Assembly (NCBI GenBank): GCA_903925075.1
Contig: CAIYDQ010000038.1
Location: 1-33,170, forward strand
Reading direction: 5' to 3'
Length of the DNA stretch: 33,170 nt
Source of the DNA: an uncultured Geobacter sp.
GTDB taxonomy: Bacteria > Desulfobacterota > Desulfuromonadia > Geobacterales > Geobacteraceae
A program made the translations under genes and the position numbers. The notes under the pieces were generated by a model. It worked only from the letters and a program-made list of their open reading frames with translations, did not search any database and was not told the origin of the DNA. Shown here piece after piece: positions 1 through 10,200 of the stretch (its first letter is position 1; each line of letters begins with the position of its first letter).

Positions 1-11
1 CCTCTAGGCAA

Positions 12-30
12 ACGACACGGAAACTGTCGT
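12..30. other. Short inverted repeat (ACGACA / TGTCGT)
   Basis: Six-base arms at 12-17 and 25-30 flank a 7-nt loop. No T run follows, so it is a weak terminator or an unknown dyad. The rest of 1-222 shows no convincing gene on either strand and is probably the spacer behind a gene lying outside the window. Confidence 0.3.
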
Positions 31-220
31 CGAGCGTGTTTGACTAAACGATCCCTCCTAAACGCAAAATCGCTCCCCCTTCTTTTCCTGAACGCTAAAA
101 GTCGTCACCGGTCTCTACTCCCTTGATCTCCGCTGGCGGCGCGACTCCCATAGGTTCCCATCAAACGACTTTGGACATTTACTCGTCTGATGCTGACGGC
201 TTTCTTTCGCCTATTCGTCA

Positions 221-256
221 TTGACAGTTTAATGTCATACGTGATATTAAGCTGTC
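221..256 (+). promoter_or_regulatory. 34-bp palindromic operator (site 1) over a sigma70-like promoter
   Basis: The palindrome is 223-256. Its half-sites read GACAGTTTAATGTCA and, on the other strand, GACAGCTTAATATCA, so 13 of 17 positions pair symmetrically. A near-consensus promoter lies inside it: TTGACA at 221-226, an 18-nt spacer, and TATTAA at 245-250 preceded by TGA (extended -10). A protein bound here would cover the polymerase site, which suggests repression. The operon start is at 364. Related sites are at 23975, 30646 and 30830. The symmetry and promoter boxes are seen directly; the operator role is inferred. Confidence 0.65.
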
Positions 257-363
257 TACAAGCTTTCCGGCTATGGGCAATAAACGGCTGGGGTGCTTGC
301 CTCGCAGCAAAATCTCACCCGTCATGCCGGGACAACATCCGTCGGTTGGAGACGCCGTTACCC

Positions 364-1374
364 ATGAAATCGCTGCCGCTGTTGACGTGCGCACTTATCT
401 TGATGCTGATCATGCTGGTATCGCTTGCCTTGGGCAAATATCCGCTGACGCCGACGGAGATCCTCCACTTCTTGGGCTACAGATTTCTCGGCAGGGGATC
501 GATCGATGCCGAGCGGCTGCGGCTGCTGGAAAACCTGATCGTCGACATCAGGTTGCCGCGCATTCTTGCCGCATCGCTGATAGGCGCGGCGCTGTCGGTG
601 TCGGGCGCCGCCTATCAGGCGATGTTCATCAACCCGCTGGTTTCTCCCGGCATCCTGGGAGTTCTGGCCGGCGCGTCGTTCGGCGCCGCGCTCGGCATGG
701 TGTTCGGGAAGAGCTGGTATATCGTGCAGGTTTGCACCGTGTTCGGCGGGTTCTTGGCGGTGGGGATGGCCGTCGGCATTGCGCGCATCTACAAGATCAA
801 CAGCGCCATCATGCTGGTGCTGGGAGGGATCATCAGCGGGGCGCTCTTCAGCTCGCTCCTCTCCCTGGTGAAATACGTGTCGGACCCCTACAATCAACTG
901 CCGGCCATCGTCTACTGGCTGATGGGCAATATGGCCATGGCCGACCGGGCAATGGCGCTTAAGTGCGGCGTCCCGATCTGCATCGGCATCGTCTGCCTGA
1001 TCCTCATGTCGCGCCATCTCAACGTGCTTAGCATGGGGGACGAGGAGGCCCGCGCGCTCGGCGTCAACGTGCGGTTGGTCAGAATCGCCGTGATCGTCTG
1101 CGCAACCGTGGTCAGCACCATGACCGTGGTCATGGCCGGCATCGTCGGTTGGGTCGGGCTGATCATCCCCCATATAGTACGGATGATCCTGGGCCCCGAC
1201 AACGAAACGCTGCTGCCGGCCAGCGTGCTGGTGGGGGCTTCCTATCTTCTGGTGGTCGACGACATCTCCCGCCTGGCCTTCAACTTCGAAATCCCCATCG
1301 GGATCGTCACCGCTCTGGTCGGCATCCCCTTTTTCATGCTGGTGTTGAAGAGCGCCGGGAAGGGGTGGCAATGA
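364..1374 (+). CDS. FecCD-family ABC importer permease
   Basis: Inner-membrane permease (336 aa) of a type II ABC importer, the family that moves Fe-siderophores, cobalamin, heme and, in the MolBCA branch, molybdate or tungstate. Hydrophobic segments run along the whole length. The cytoplasmic loop that docks the ATPase is visible near the C-terminal third (GWVGLIIPHIVRM), and the N-terminal part has the family pattern RLPRILAASLIGAALSVSG. The reading frame stays open upstream to an ATG at 190, but that stretch has no permease character. The ATG at 364 gives the usual family length and has GGAG at 348-351, a rather long 12-nt spacing. The stop overlaps the ATPase start (ATGA), showing translational coupling. 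Its PBP partner is not adjacent; the likely one is at 13311-14339. Confidence 0.9.
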   Translation: MKSLPLLTCALILMLIMLVSLALGKYPLTPTEILHFLGYRFLGRGSIDAERLRLLENLIVDIRLPRILAASLIGAALSVSGAAYQAMFINPLVSPGILGVLAGASFGAALGMVFGKSWYIVQVCTVFGGFLAVGMAVGIARIYKINSAIMLVLGGIISGALFSSLLSLVKYVSDPYNQLPAIVYWLMGNMAMADRAMALKCGVPICIGIVCLILMSRHLNVLSMGDEEARALGVNVRLVRIAVIVCATVVSTMTVVMAGIVGWVGLIIPHIVRMILGPDNETLLPASVLVGASYLLVVDDISRLAFNFEIPIGIVTALVGIPFFMLVLKSAGKGWQ

Positions 1375-2165
1375 CGGCGCTTATCGAGATGCAGGGCGTT
1401 TGCTTCTCGTATCGCCGCCGGGAGGTGCTGGCAGGCATCGACCTAGGCGTCGCCGAGGGATCGGTGCTGGCGCTGCTGGGACCCAACGGCAGCGGCAAGA
1501 CCACCCTGCTCAAGCTGATGATCGGTTTGCTGGCGCCGGCTCGCGGGAAGGTAAGTCTGAACGGCCGCGACCTCCGGACGCTGTCCCATAGGGCACTCGC
1601 CAGGCAGCTGGCGTACGTGCCGCAACTCCACAAGGAGGCGTTCGCCTACCGGGTTTTCGACGTGGTGCTCATGGGGCGGATGCCGCACAAGTCGTTTTTT
1701 TCGCGCTACGGCAAGGCCGATCGCGCCCTGGCGGCCGAGGCGCTGGAAAAACTGGGCATGTCGCATCTGGCGGAGCGCCCCTATACCGAGGTCAGCGGCG
1801 GTGAGCGCCAGTTGACCCTGATAGCCCGCGCCATGGCCCAGGGGGCGCGGGTCTTCGTGATGGACGAGCCTACCAACGGCCTTGATTACGGCAATCAGCT
1901 GCGTCTGCTGGAACGCCTGAAGACGCTGTCGGCGGACGGTTACACCTTCGTTTTTTCGACCCACCACCCCGATCACGCCATGGCCGTCGCCGACCGGGTG
2001 GTGATGATGCGACGGGGCGCCGTCGCCTACGACGGCGCGGTTGCCGAAACGATCGGCCAGGCCAGTCTGATGGATCTGTACGGCGTGGACGTCCGCATGT
2101 ATTCCGTGGAGCGGGAAGTTTCGGTCTGTGTTCCGGCGCTGCGGTTGAACGGCGGTAATTCGTAA
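1371..2165 (+). CDS. ABC importer ATPase, FepC/MolC-like
   Basis: Cytoplasmic nucleotide-binding subunit (264 aa) that powers the permease encoded just upstream. It has a complete motif set: Walker A GPNGSGKT at residues 37-44, a Q-loop in AYVPQLHKE, the ABC signature VSGGERQ, Walker B VFVMDEPT and the H-loop FSTHHPDHA. The start is the ATG of the ATGA overlap with the permease stop. Length and motif order are normal for COG1120-type ATPases. Its stop codon overlaps an ATG (TAATG) that opens the frame of the next gene. The substrate cannot be read from the ATPase; a molybdate or tungstate compound is inferred from the ModE-type gene at the end of the operon. Confidence 0.92.
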   Translation: MTALIEMQGVCFSYRRREVLAGIDLGVAEGSVLALLGPNGSGKTTLLKLMIGLLAPARGKVSLNGRDLRTLSHRALARQLAYVPQLHKEAFAYRVFDVVLMGRMPHKSFFSRYGKADRALAAEALEKLGMSHLAERPYTEVSGGERQLTLIARAMAQGARVFVMDEPTNGLDYGNQLRLLERLKTLSADGYTFVFSTHHPDHAMAVADRVVMMRRGAVAYDGAVAETIGQASLMDLYGVDVRMYSVEREVSVCVPALRLNGGNS

Positions 2166-2254
2166 TGAAGTCAGGCATTCGCATCCGCCGGGCCAAAGAC
2201 GGCTGGGTAGCGGTGGTGGCCACTATAAACCCGATCGATTGCAAAGGAGACGCC

Positions 2255-3475
2255 ATGAAGTCCCGATATTTCTTTAGCTTGATACTGTCGATGTGCCTGT
2301 TCACCCTGTCCGGCTGCGGAGGCGGAAGCGGAGGGGGAAACAACGGGGCCGGCCCGACCACGACCGTGAGCGGCGTGGCGTCCAAGGGGATTTTCACCGC
2401 AGGGCAGGTCAAGGTCTATGCCTTGAATGTGGACGGCAGCAAGGGCGCGCTCCTGAAGACGGCAAGCATCAATGGGGACGGAAGTTACAGCGCCAATATC
2501 GGCGCGTACACCGGAGCGGTGATAACCGAGGCGAGCGGCAGCTATCGGGACGAGGCGACCGGCGCGACCATGCAGGTGACGGATGCCTCTCCTTTGCGCG
2601 CGGCGGTGCAAAACGCTTCGGGCGACCTGAAGATGGCGATCACCCCCCTGACCGAAATCGCCGTCAGGAAGGTTGAAGATCCGACCAGCGGGAAGATCGC
2701 CGTGGCGTCCGTGGACGCGTCCAATGCCGGCGTGGCGAACGCCTTCCATATCGCAGACATCATAACCACGCAGCCGATCGATGCGACTGTCGCTGCTCCG
2801 GCCGCAGCGACCCAGACGCAAAAGGAATACTCCCTGGCCCTTGCCGCCCTGTCCCAGATGATGCAGACCAACGGTCAAAACCTGACGGCGGTGGTAAGCC
2901 AGGTGGCGGGCGCCGTCACCGGAACCGGAACCGGCGCCGCGCTCGCGGCCTCGGCCGCCGTCGATTTTCAATCGGCGTTGCTGGCCTTCGTCTCAGACGC
3001 TGCCAAAAACAAGACCGGCATCAACGACGTCTCAGCCACCGCCCTCACCGGTGTCGGCGCCACCACGGCGACCGTCAGGGTAAGCACGCAGGGGAGCGCA
3101 ACCGCGCTGAACGGAATCCAGGTGACCCTTGCCCTTCCCGCCGGCGTCACGGTCAAGGCCGCAAGCGCCCCCCCCGCGACCGGCCTGGCGCCCCTGGCCG
3201 GCCTGGTGTCCGTGTCCGGCGTAGCTCCGGCCGCTTCGACCCTGGTTTCCCGTTACGTCCCGGCGAACTCGACCGCTTTCGCCCGTCTCTCCCTGGGGCT
3301 GGTAAGCACGGCGAGTTTTCCGGTCGGCGAATTCGCGACCATCATCTGTGACGTCGCGCCGGGAACGTCCATAGGCGGCTCTTCGTTCACATCGGCAAGC
3401 TATTCGGGTTTCAAGGTTGTTGATGATACCGGCGCAACCATTTCCGGAATAACCTTCAGCGCAGAAGTGAGGTAG
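2255..3475 (+). CDS. Outer-surface lipoprotein with C-terminal cohesin-like domain
   Basis: A 406-aa lipoprotein. The signal peptide ends in lipobox LSGC, making Cys21 the lipidated residue, followed by a Gly/Ser linker. Residues about 35-105 look like a carboxypeptidase-regulatory-type beta-sandwich (TVSGVASKGIFTAGQVKVYA). Residues about 268-406 resemble a cohesin: VRVSTQG, then VTLALPAGVTVKA, then ARLSLGLVS..FPVGEFATIICDVA and a final ISGITFSAEV strand. The same pattern recurs in the lipoprotein at 16236. The frame is open from an ATG at 2165 that overlaps the ATPase stop, but AAAGGAGA at 2243-2250 and the signal peptide fix the start at 2255. It probably anchors a dockerin-bearing protein of this operon. 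The cohesin call rests on pattern resemblance, not on an alignment. Confidence 0.75.
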   Translation: MKSRYFFSLILSMCLFTLSGCGGGSGGGNNGAGPTTTVSGVASKGIFTAGQVKVYALNVDGSKGALLKTASINGDGSYSANIGAYTGAVITEASGSYRDEATGATMQVTDASPLRAAVQNASGDLKMAITPLTEIAVRKVEDPTSGKIAVASVDASNAGVANAFHIADIITTQPIDATVAAPAAATQTQKEYSLALAALSQMMQTNGQNLTAVVSQVAGAVTGTGTGAALAASAAVDFQSALLAFVSDAAKNKTGINDVSATALTGVGATTATVRVSTQGSATALNGIQVTLALPAGVTVKAASAPPATGLAPLAGLVSVSGVAPAASTLVSRYVPANSTAFARLSLGLVSTASFPVGEFATIICDVAPGTSIGGSSFTSASYSGFKVVDDTGATISGITFSAEVR

Positions 3476-3524
3476 TTCCCCAAAGCCATACGACAAGTCA
3501 AATCCATTACCACGAGGTGCCACA

Positions 3525-4175
3525 ATGCGACACATCATCACAACCTGGTTTTTTGCAACCATAGTCCTGGTCGCCACAGTCTCCGTGCACGCCGCCGCCA
3601 TTCAACTCCCCAGTACAGGGCAGGCAAAGTGCTATGACGCCACGGGTGTCACGGGGAATGAAACCGCCTGCGCCGGCACCGGGCAGGATGGCGAGAAACT
3701 CGCCGGCGTTGCCTGGCCCAGCCCGCGATTTGCCGACAACGGAGACGGCACGGTGACCGACAGACTTACCGGGCTGATCTGGTTGAAGAACGCAAAATGC
3801 ACCGACACCGTCAACGGCATTCTTCTATCAACCGGCGCGCAGAGCTGGATCAACGCCCTGGCCTGGAGCGGAGGCCTGGCTTCCGGCGCGTGCGGTCTTT
3901 CCGACGGCTCTGCGGCCGGAGACTGGCGTTTGCCCAATATCGTCGAATTGCGCAGCCTGCTGGACCTCACTGTACCTGCATCGGCGAGCAATCCGGTATT
4001 ACCCTCCGGGCACCCTTTCAGCAACGTTTGGGCCGGGCAATACTGGACCTCCACCACCAATAGTGCAAGCGCCTCCACTGCCTGGTACGTGAGTGTGGGC
4101 ACCGGCAGCCTCAGCACCGCCGGTAAGGGCAACTCCAGCACCAACCATGTGTGGCCCGTTCGCGGCGGGCAGTAA
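3525..4175 (+). CDS. Secreted DUF1566 (Lcl-type) protein
   Basis: A 216-aa exported protein. The signal peptide probably ends at VHA before AIQLPSTGQ. The body has the DUF1566 marks: NGDGTVTDRLTGLIWLKNAKC, then GDWRLPNIVELRSLLD, then YWTSTT and a C-terminal HVWPVRGGQ. The family is frequent in surface proteins of Geobacter relatives and its biochemical role is unknown. The same domain, with the same AxIQLPxTGQ opening, forms the N-terminus of the giant protein encoded next, so the two genes look like a tandem duplication in which the downstream copy gained many domains. GAGGTG at 3513-3518 supports the start. No enzyme motif is visible. Confidence 0.85.
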   Translation: MRHIITTWFFATIVLVATVSVHAAAIQLPSTGQAKCYDATGVTGNETACAGTGQDGEKLAGVAWPSPRFADNGDGTVTDRLTGLIWLKNAKCTDTVNGILLSTGAQSWINALAWSGGLASGACGLSDGSAAGDWRLPNIVELRSLLDLTVPASASNPVLPSGHPFSNVWAGQYWTSTTNSASASTAWYVSVGTGSLSTAGKGNSSTNHVWPVRGGQ

Positions 4176-4234
4176 GGTTTGGGATTCATTACATCGACTT
4201 CGTACATTCAGAAACAGCAGAAGGAGGCGTTTTC

Positions 4235-7200
4235 ATGTTGAAATATATGTTCAAGGCAGTTCTGGTTCTGACCATGTTGCTCGGTGGCTATGGCCCACCC
4301 GTCTGCGTTTTTGGGCAGAGCGGAGCTGAAGCCCATGCCGCCACCATCCAGCTTCCCAAGACCGGACAGACCACCTGTTACAATTCCAGCAACGCCGTAG
4401 CTAGCTGTGCCGGCACCGGGGATGATGGCGACAAGCTGAAAGGTGTTGCCTGGTCATCCGCGCGCCTTGTAAATCAAGGAAACGGCACGGTGCGGGATGA
4501 CTTCACCGGGTTGGTCTGGTTGAGCAAAGCCGATTGCATCGGCGCGAAAACCTGGGGTAACTGGCCGGCCGCCGTCAACGCTTTGGTCAGTGGCAATGGC
4601 GCTTGCAGTCTAACCGACGGCTCTGCCGCCGGAGCATGGCGATTGCCAAACCGGAACGAACTCCTGAGTCTGGCCGACTACCAGCAGAGCAGCGCAACCT
4701 GGCTAAACAGTAACGGGTTTAGCGGCTTCCAGGGCACAAGCACATTCTGGACGTCGGACAGCGGTTTGTCCGACCAGAAATACACAGTCAACGTGGGATA
4801 TGGGCCTTCAACTCTCAATGCCATCACCCCAGCCACCACCGCGTATTATGTACTGCCGGTCCGTAATTTATCCGCCACCATCGGCGTCGTCCCGGCCAGC
4901 AATGATTTCGGATCAATTGCCATCAACGACTCTTCCGCCAGCCAGACCTTCACTCTTTCCAATAGCGGGCTTGATCCCCTCGCAGTCTCCTCCATTGCCT
5001 TGAGCGGCGGCGACAGCGCCCTGTTTACCCTGAACAGGGGGGACGGCACGGGAGGGAGCTGCGGGGCGACACCCGCCATAGCGCCTGCCGGAAGTTGCAC
5101 CGTCTCAGTCACTTTCACCCCCGACGCAGCCGGGGCCAAGGCAACTGCCCTGGCCATCGCCTCCAATGATCCGTCCACGCCGGCCAAGTCGGTGACGCTG
5201 ACCGGTACCGGTGCACTGCCGACCTTCACCATCTCCACCCCTGTGACCGGTAACGGCTCGATCTCCTGCACCCCGTCAGCCGCGGTATACCAGGGGGGGA
5301 GCACCACCTGCACCGCCACGCCCGCCGTCGGCTACTACCTGGCCTCGGTAACTGTGGACGGCACGCCGGTACCCGCCGCGGCCAATACCACGGCCTACTC
5401 TCAGCCGTTCAACAATGTGGTCTCGGCGCACAGCATGACGGCCGCGTTCAAGGCCAACTACACGGTCAGTTACGACGGCAACGGCAACAACGGCGGGACG
5501 GCGCCGGCCGATGCCGCCTGCTATCCGCCCGGCGCAACGGTTACCGTTCCCGGCAACACAGGGACTCTGGCGAAAATAGGCTATACCTTTGCCGGATGGA
5601 ACAGTGTCGCAGACGGCAGCGGCACGAATTATCCGGCAACGGCAACCTTTGCCATGGGCAGCGGTAATGTCACGCTGTATGCCAAATGGACGGTAAACAG
5701 CTATGCCGTCACTTTTAACGGCAACGGCGGCAGCGCGGTCGGCAGCCAGAGCGTCCTCTACAACGGCACCGCCACGGCTCCGGCCGACCCTGCAAAAACC
5801 GGTTACGCCTTCGTCGGCTGGTATTCGGACAGCGCTCTGACGTCGCCCTTCGTCTTCGCAACCGCCATAACGGCCGACACCACGCTGTATGCCAAGTGGC
5901 GGATCTTGACGTTGTTGACCCACGGCGGCGACATCTCCCCCGCCACCGACCCCGCCACCTGGACCGGCGGCACCGACGGCACCACCGCCTACATCGGATA
6001 CAACACGGGCGACGGTTCCCTGGGCCTTTACGGCGGGAGCACCTTGTCGACGAATACCGGCTATCTGGGGTACGCCGCCGGCAAGACGGGGAGCGTCACC
6101 GTCGACGGCACAGGCTCGCAATGGACCAACAGCATCGGCAACCTCACCCTGGGCAATTACGGTGCCGGCATACTCACCATCAAAAACGGCGGAACCGTCA
6201 GCGTTCCGGGTACACCTGACAAACCTGCATTCATCTATCTTGGAAACTATAGCGGTTCCAGCGGCGCCATCACCGTCGACGGCGCCGGCTCGAAGTTGAC
6301 CGGTTACCTGACCGTCGGCAGCAGCTCGAATCGTGGATACACGTACAGCAACAGCACCGGGACGCTCAGCATCACCAACGGCGGATATGTCAGCGGCGGC
6401 GTCGACGTTCACAACACCAGCGCCGTCACCGTGGACGGCACGAACTCGCGGTTGGAGGGCACCGGCTATAACACGGTCAACAACGGGTCACTCACCATTA
6501 CCAACGGCGGGTACGTCGGCAATGCCTTCAGAGGCATAGTCGGCAGGCTCGGCTACGGCACGGCTACCGCCATCGTCGACGGCGCCGGCTCAAAATGGAT
6601 CAACGGCGACTCCCTTTCCGTCGCCGACAGCGTCTCCACCACCACCGGGCTGCTCTACATTACCAACGGCGGATATGTAAGCAACACCAACGGCTATGTC
6701 TGCACCGGCGCTCTCAAAGGCTCTGTCGCCGTCGCCGGCGCCGGCTCGCAGTGGGTCAACAGCGATCTCCTCACAATAGGCTTTTTCAGCGGCGACACCG
6801 GGATAGTCACCATCGGCAACGGCGGGGCCGTCAGCGCGCCTGCCGTCACCATCGGCAGCGTCAACGCGGTCCTGAGCAGCGACGTCCGCGCCACGCTCAA
6901 CGTCGGCGGCGGCGCCGGCACGCTCACCAATACCGGCGGCACCGTCCGCATGGTTGCCGGGGCGGGCGTGGCCAACGGCGCCTATACACCCATCAATGCC
7001 GGCACCTGGACCAATACCGGCACAATCCAGGTCCTGGGCGGGGCGTATGACGCCACCGCCCATACGGTGACCGTTTCTTCTGCGGCGACAACCGGCGCCG
7101 GGGCGGCTGCAACCTTCGATCTGGCGCAGACCCAGCGCGTGCTGGTAAGCGATCCGGGGAGCGGCCAATCGGTCGGCGCGGCCTTCCACGCCGCGACCAC

Positions 7201-10200
7201 CGCCACCAGCCTGACCTTCGGCGCGACCCCCATCAGCGGTGCGGAATTGACCGCGCTGCAAGGCGTCATCAGCAAGCCGGTATTCGGCGGCTGGGACTTC
7301 GCCGCCTCCGGCTATAGCTCCGGCGACCCGGTCTATCTTTCGCTCTTTGTCGGTCCCGGTCACAGCCTGCCCGACCTGACCGTCTGGAGGTATGACGGCG
7401 CGACGGCGACCTGGTCGAAGTACGCGGCCGATGACCTGGTGTACGACGGCACCTATGCCGGCTTCACAGTTACCCGCCTCGGCAGCTACGCAATAAGCGC
7501 CGGGGTCACGGGCGCCGGCGTCCCCACCGGGTTGACCGCCGTTCCCGGCAACGGCCAGGTGACGCTGACCTTCTCGCCGCCGGCATCCGACGGCGGCAGC
7601 GCCGTCACCGGCTACAGCGTCAGCAACTACCCGGTGGGCGGGGTGGACGGCGCCGCCGGCACCCTCAGCCTGAACCATACCATCACCGGCCTGAGCAATG
7701 CCGAGAACTACACCTTCACCCTCACCGCCACCAGCGCGGCCGGACCGGGCGTCCCGGTAAAAATTTCCGCCGTCCCCTTCACCACGCCGGACGCCCCGAC
7801 CGAAGTAACCGCCGTAGGGGGGAACGCCAAGGCGACCGTGAGCTTCGCGAACATGGCATCCCCGAGCGATGGCGGCAGCAGCATCATCTACTACACCGTC
7901 ACCTCCAACCCGGCGGGGGGGGTGGACAGCAACGCCGGTTCATTCGGCACCACCCATACCATTACCGGCCTGACCAACGGCCAGGCGTATACCTTCACCG
8001 TCACCGCCACCAACGCCGCCGGCGCCGGCCCCGCCTCCGCGGCGTCCAACAGCGTCACCCCCCTGGCGCCGCCGACCTACACGGTCAGCTACCTCGGCAA
8101 CGGCAGCAGCGGCGGGGGAGCGCCGACCGACTCCGGCTCCTACCTTGCGGGCGCCACGGTCGCCGTCTCGGGGCCCGGAGCGCTGACCAGAACCGGCTAC
8201 AGCTTCGCCGGTTGGAACAGCGCCTCCGACGGCTCCGGCACCGGCTACGCCGCCGGGGCGAGCTTCGCCCTTTCCGGCAGCGTCACGCTCTACGCCCAGT
8301 GGACCGCCAACGTCTACAGCGTCACCTTCAACAGTAACGGCGGCAGCGCAGTAACCGCGCAAAACGTCGCCTACGGCGGGAGCGCCGGCCAGCCGGGCGC
8401 GCCCACCAAAACCGGCAACGCCTTCGTCGGCTGGTACGCGGACAGCGGGCTGACCACGCCCTTCAACTTCTCCGGGGCCATCACCGCCAACACCTCCGTG
8501 TACGCAAAATGGCAGCCGCTCGCCTACACGCTCAACTTCGCGGCCGGCTCCAACGGCACGGTGAGCGGCGCGCTCAGCCAGACGGTGAACTACGGCGCGT
8601 CCACCAGCACGGTGACCGCCGCGGCCGCCAGCGGCTACCACTTCCTCAACTGGAGCGGCACGGCCGGCTTTTCCTCGACCGCCAATCCGCTGATCGTCGG
8701 CAACGTGGCGGCCTCGCAGACCATCACGGCGAATTTCGCCGACGCCTCGCAGCCGATGTCGCTGAACATCTTCTCGGACAACCAGGCGTACGTGGTTTCC
8801 GGCACCCTCGGCAATTCCAGCAACGGCGGCACCGACTACGCCAACGCCAGCTTCTACAGCAAGGGCGCCATGATGATCTCGGCGTACCTGGACGACCCGG
8901 CCGTCGGCAAGACGGCGCGCAGCATGGAGTCCATTTTCAGCTTCAACACGGCCGCCGACCTCACCGGCACGGCCGGCACCTACGCGCCGGCCGGCACCGG
9001 CCAGGACGTGATCGGCATGGATATCGCGACCGCCTTCAACAACCAGTACGGCGCCGGCAAGTGGGCCATTACCTCCGCTAGCGTCACCCTGGCTTCCAAT
9101 TGGTACACCGAAGGCGTTCAACCCAACAACGCGGATTTCAACAAGGTTGCCTCCGGGGCGTTCGCGCTGAAGGTCTTGGGCAACGACCCGGTGATCTCCG
9201 CAACGACGACCTGGAACACTCTGCAGGCGTTTCTTCCCACCACCACTGCGACATCCGTGGGGACATTCCAGTGGAACGCGGTGCAGGCGGACCCCGCCAC
9301 CAACAACACCGGCACCGAGCCGACGGTTACCTACAACCTGACCCTCAACGACAACGTCGTCGCCAAGCTGATCTCAGGAAAACTGACTATCTACGGCGTT
9401 GCCGCGGACGACAAGGTCGGCTACGTGTTCAACACGAAAAACCGCATCGCTCCGCAGCTCACCGTCACCGCCGAAGCGCTGGTCGCGCCCGGCGCTCCCA
9501 GCGGGGCAACCGCCGCTCCCGGAGACGCCCGGGCAACGGTTGCCTTCGCGGCGCCGACGGCCACCGGCAACACCCCAATCACCGGCTACACCGTGGTATC
9601 CAATCCGGCCGGCGGCGTGGACAGCAGCGCCGGTTCCACCGGTCTGAGCCATCTCGTCACCGGCCTGAGCAACGGGGTCGTCTACACGTTCACCGTTTTC
9701 GCCAGCAATGCGGGCGGCAGCGGCGCGGCATCGGCCCCGTCGAACGGCGTGACGCCGCTGGCGCCGATCACCGTGCCGGGCGCCCCAACCGTCGTGACCG
9801 CGGCGGCGGGGAACGGCCGGGCAACCGTGAGCTTCACGGCGCCGACCTCCACGGGCGGCAGCGCCGTCACCGGCTACACGGCGACCTCCTCTCCGGACAA
9901 CATAACCGCCAGCGGCACCACCAGTCCGATTACCGTCACCGGCCTCACCAACGGCACCGCCTATACCTTCACCGTCACCGCCGGCAACGCGGCCGGCAGC
10001 GGAGCCTCTTCCACCGCCTCGAACAGCGTCACCCCCTGGTCGCTGACGCCGGCCATCGGAGTTCCGTCCGCGACCAAGGTGAAATCGGGCGCCACGGTAA
10101 GCTATGTCGTGAGCTACAGCGGGGCGGACAGCGTCACCCTGGCGACCGGCAACGTCACCCTCAACAGGAGCGGCACGGCCAACGGTCAGATATCCGTCGG

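Noticed and set aside
190-363. N-terminal extension of the permease to ATG 190
   Set aside because: The added 58 residues have no family character and cover the operator and promoter of site 1; ATG 364 gives the normal length.
358-1371. Long - strand ORF opposite the permease
   Set aside because: Shadow of a high-GC gene: biased composition (D, H, Q, G), no motifs. The many similar - strand ORFs under the surface genes were rejected for the same reason.
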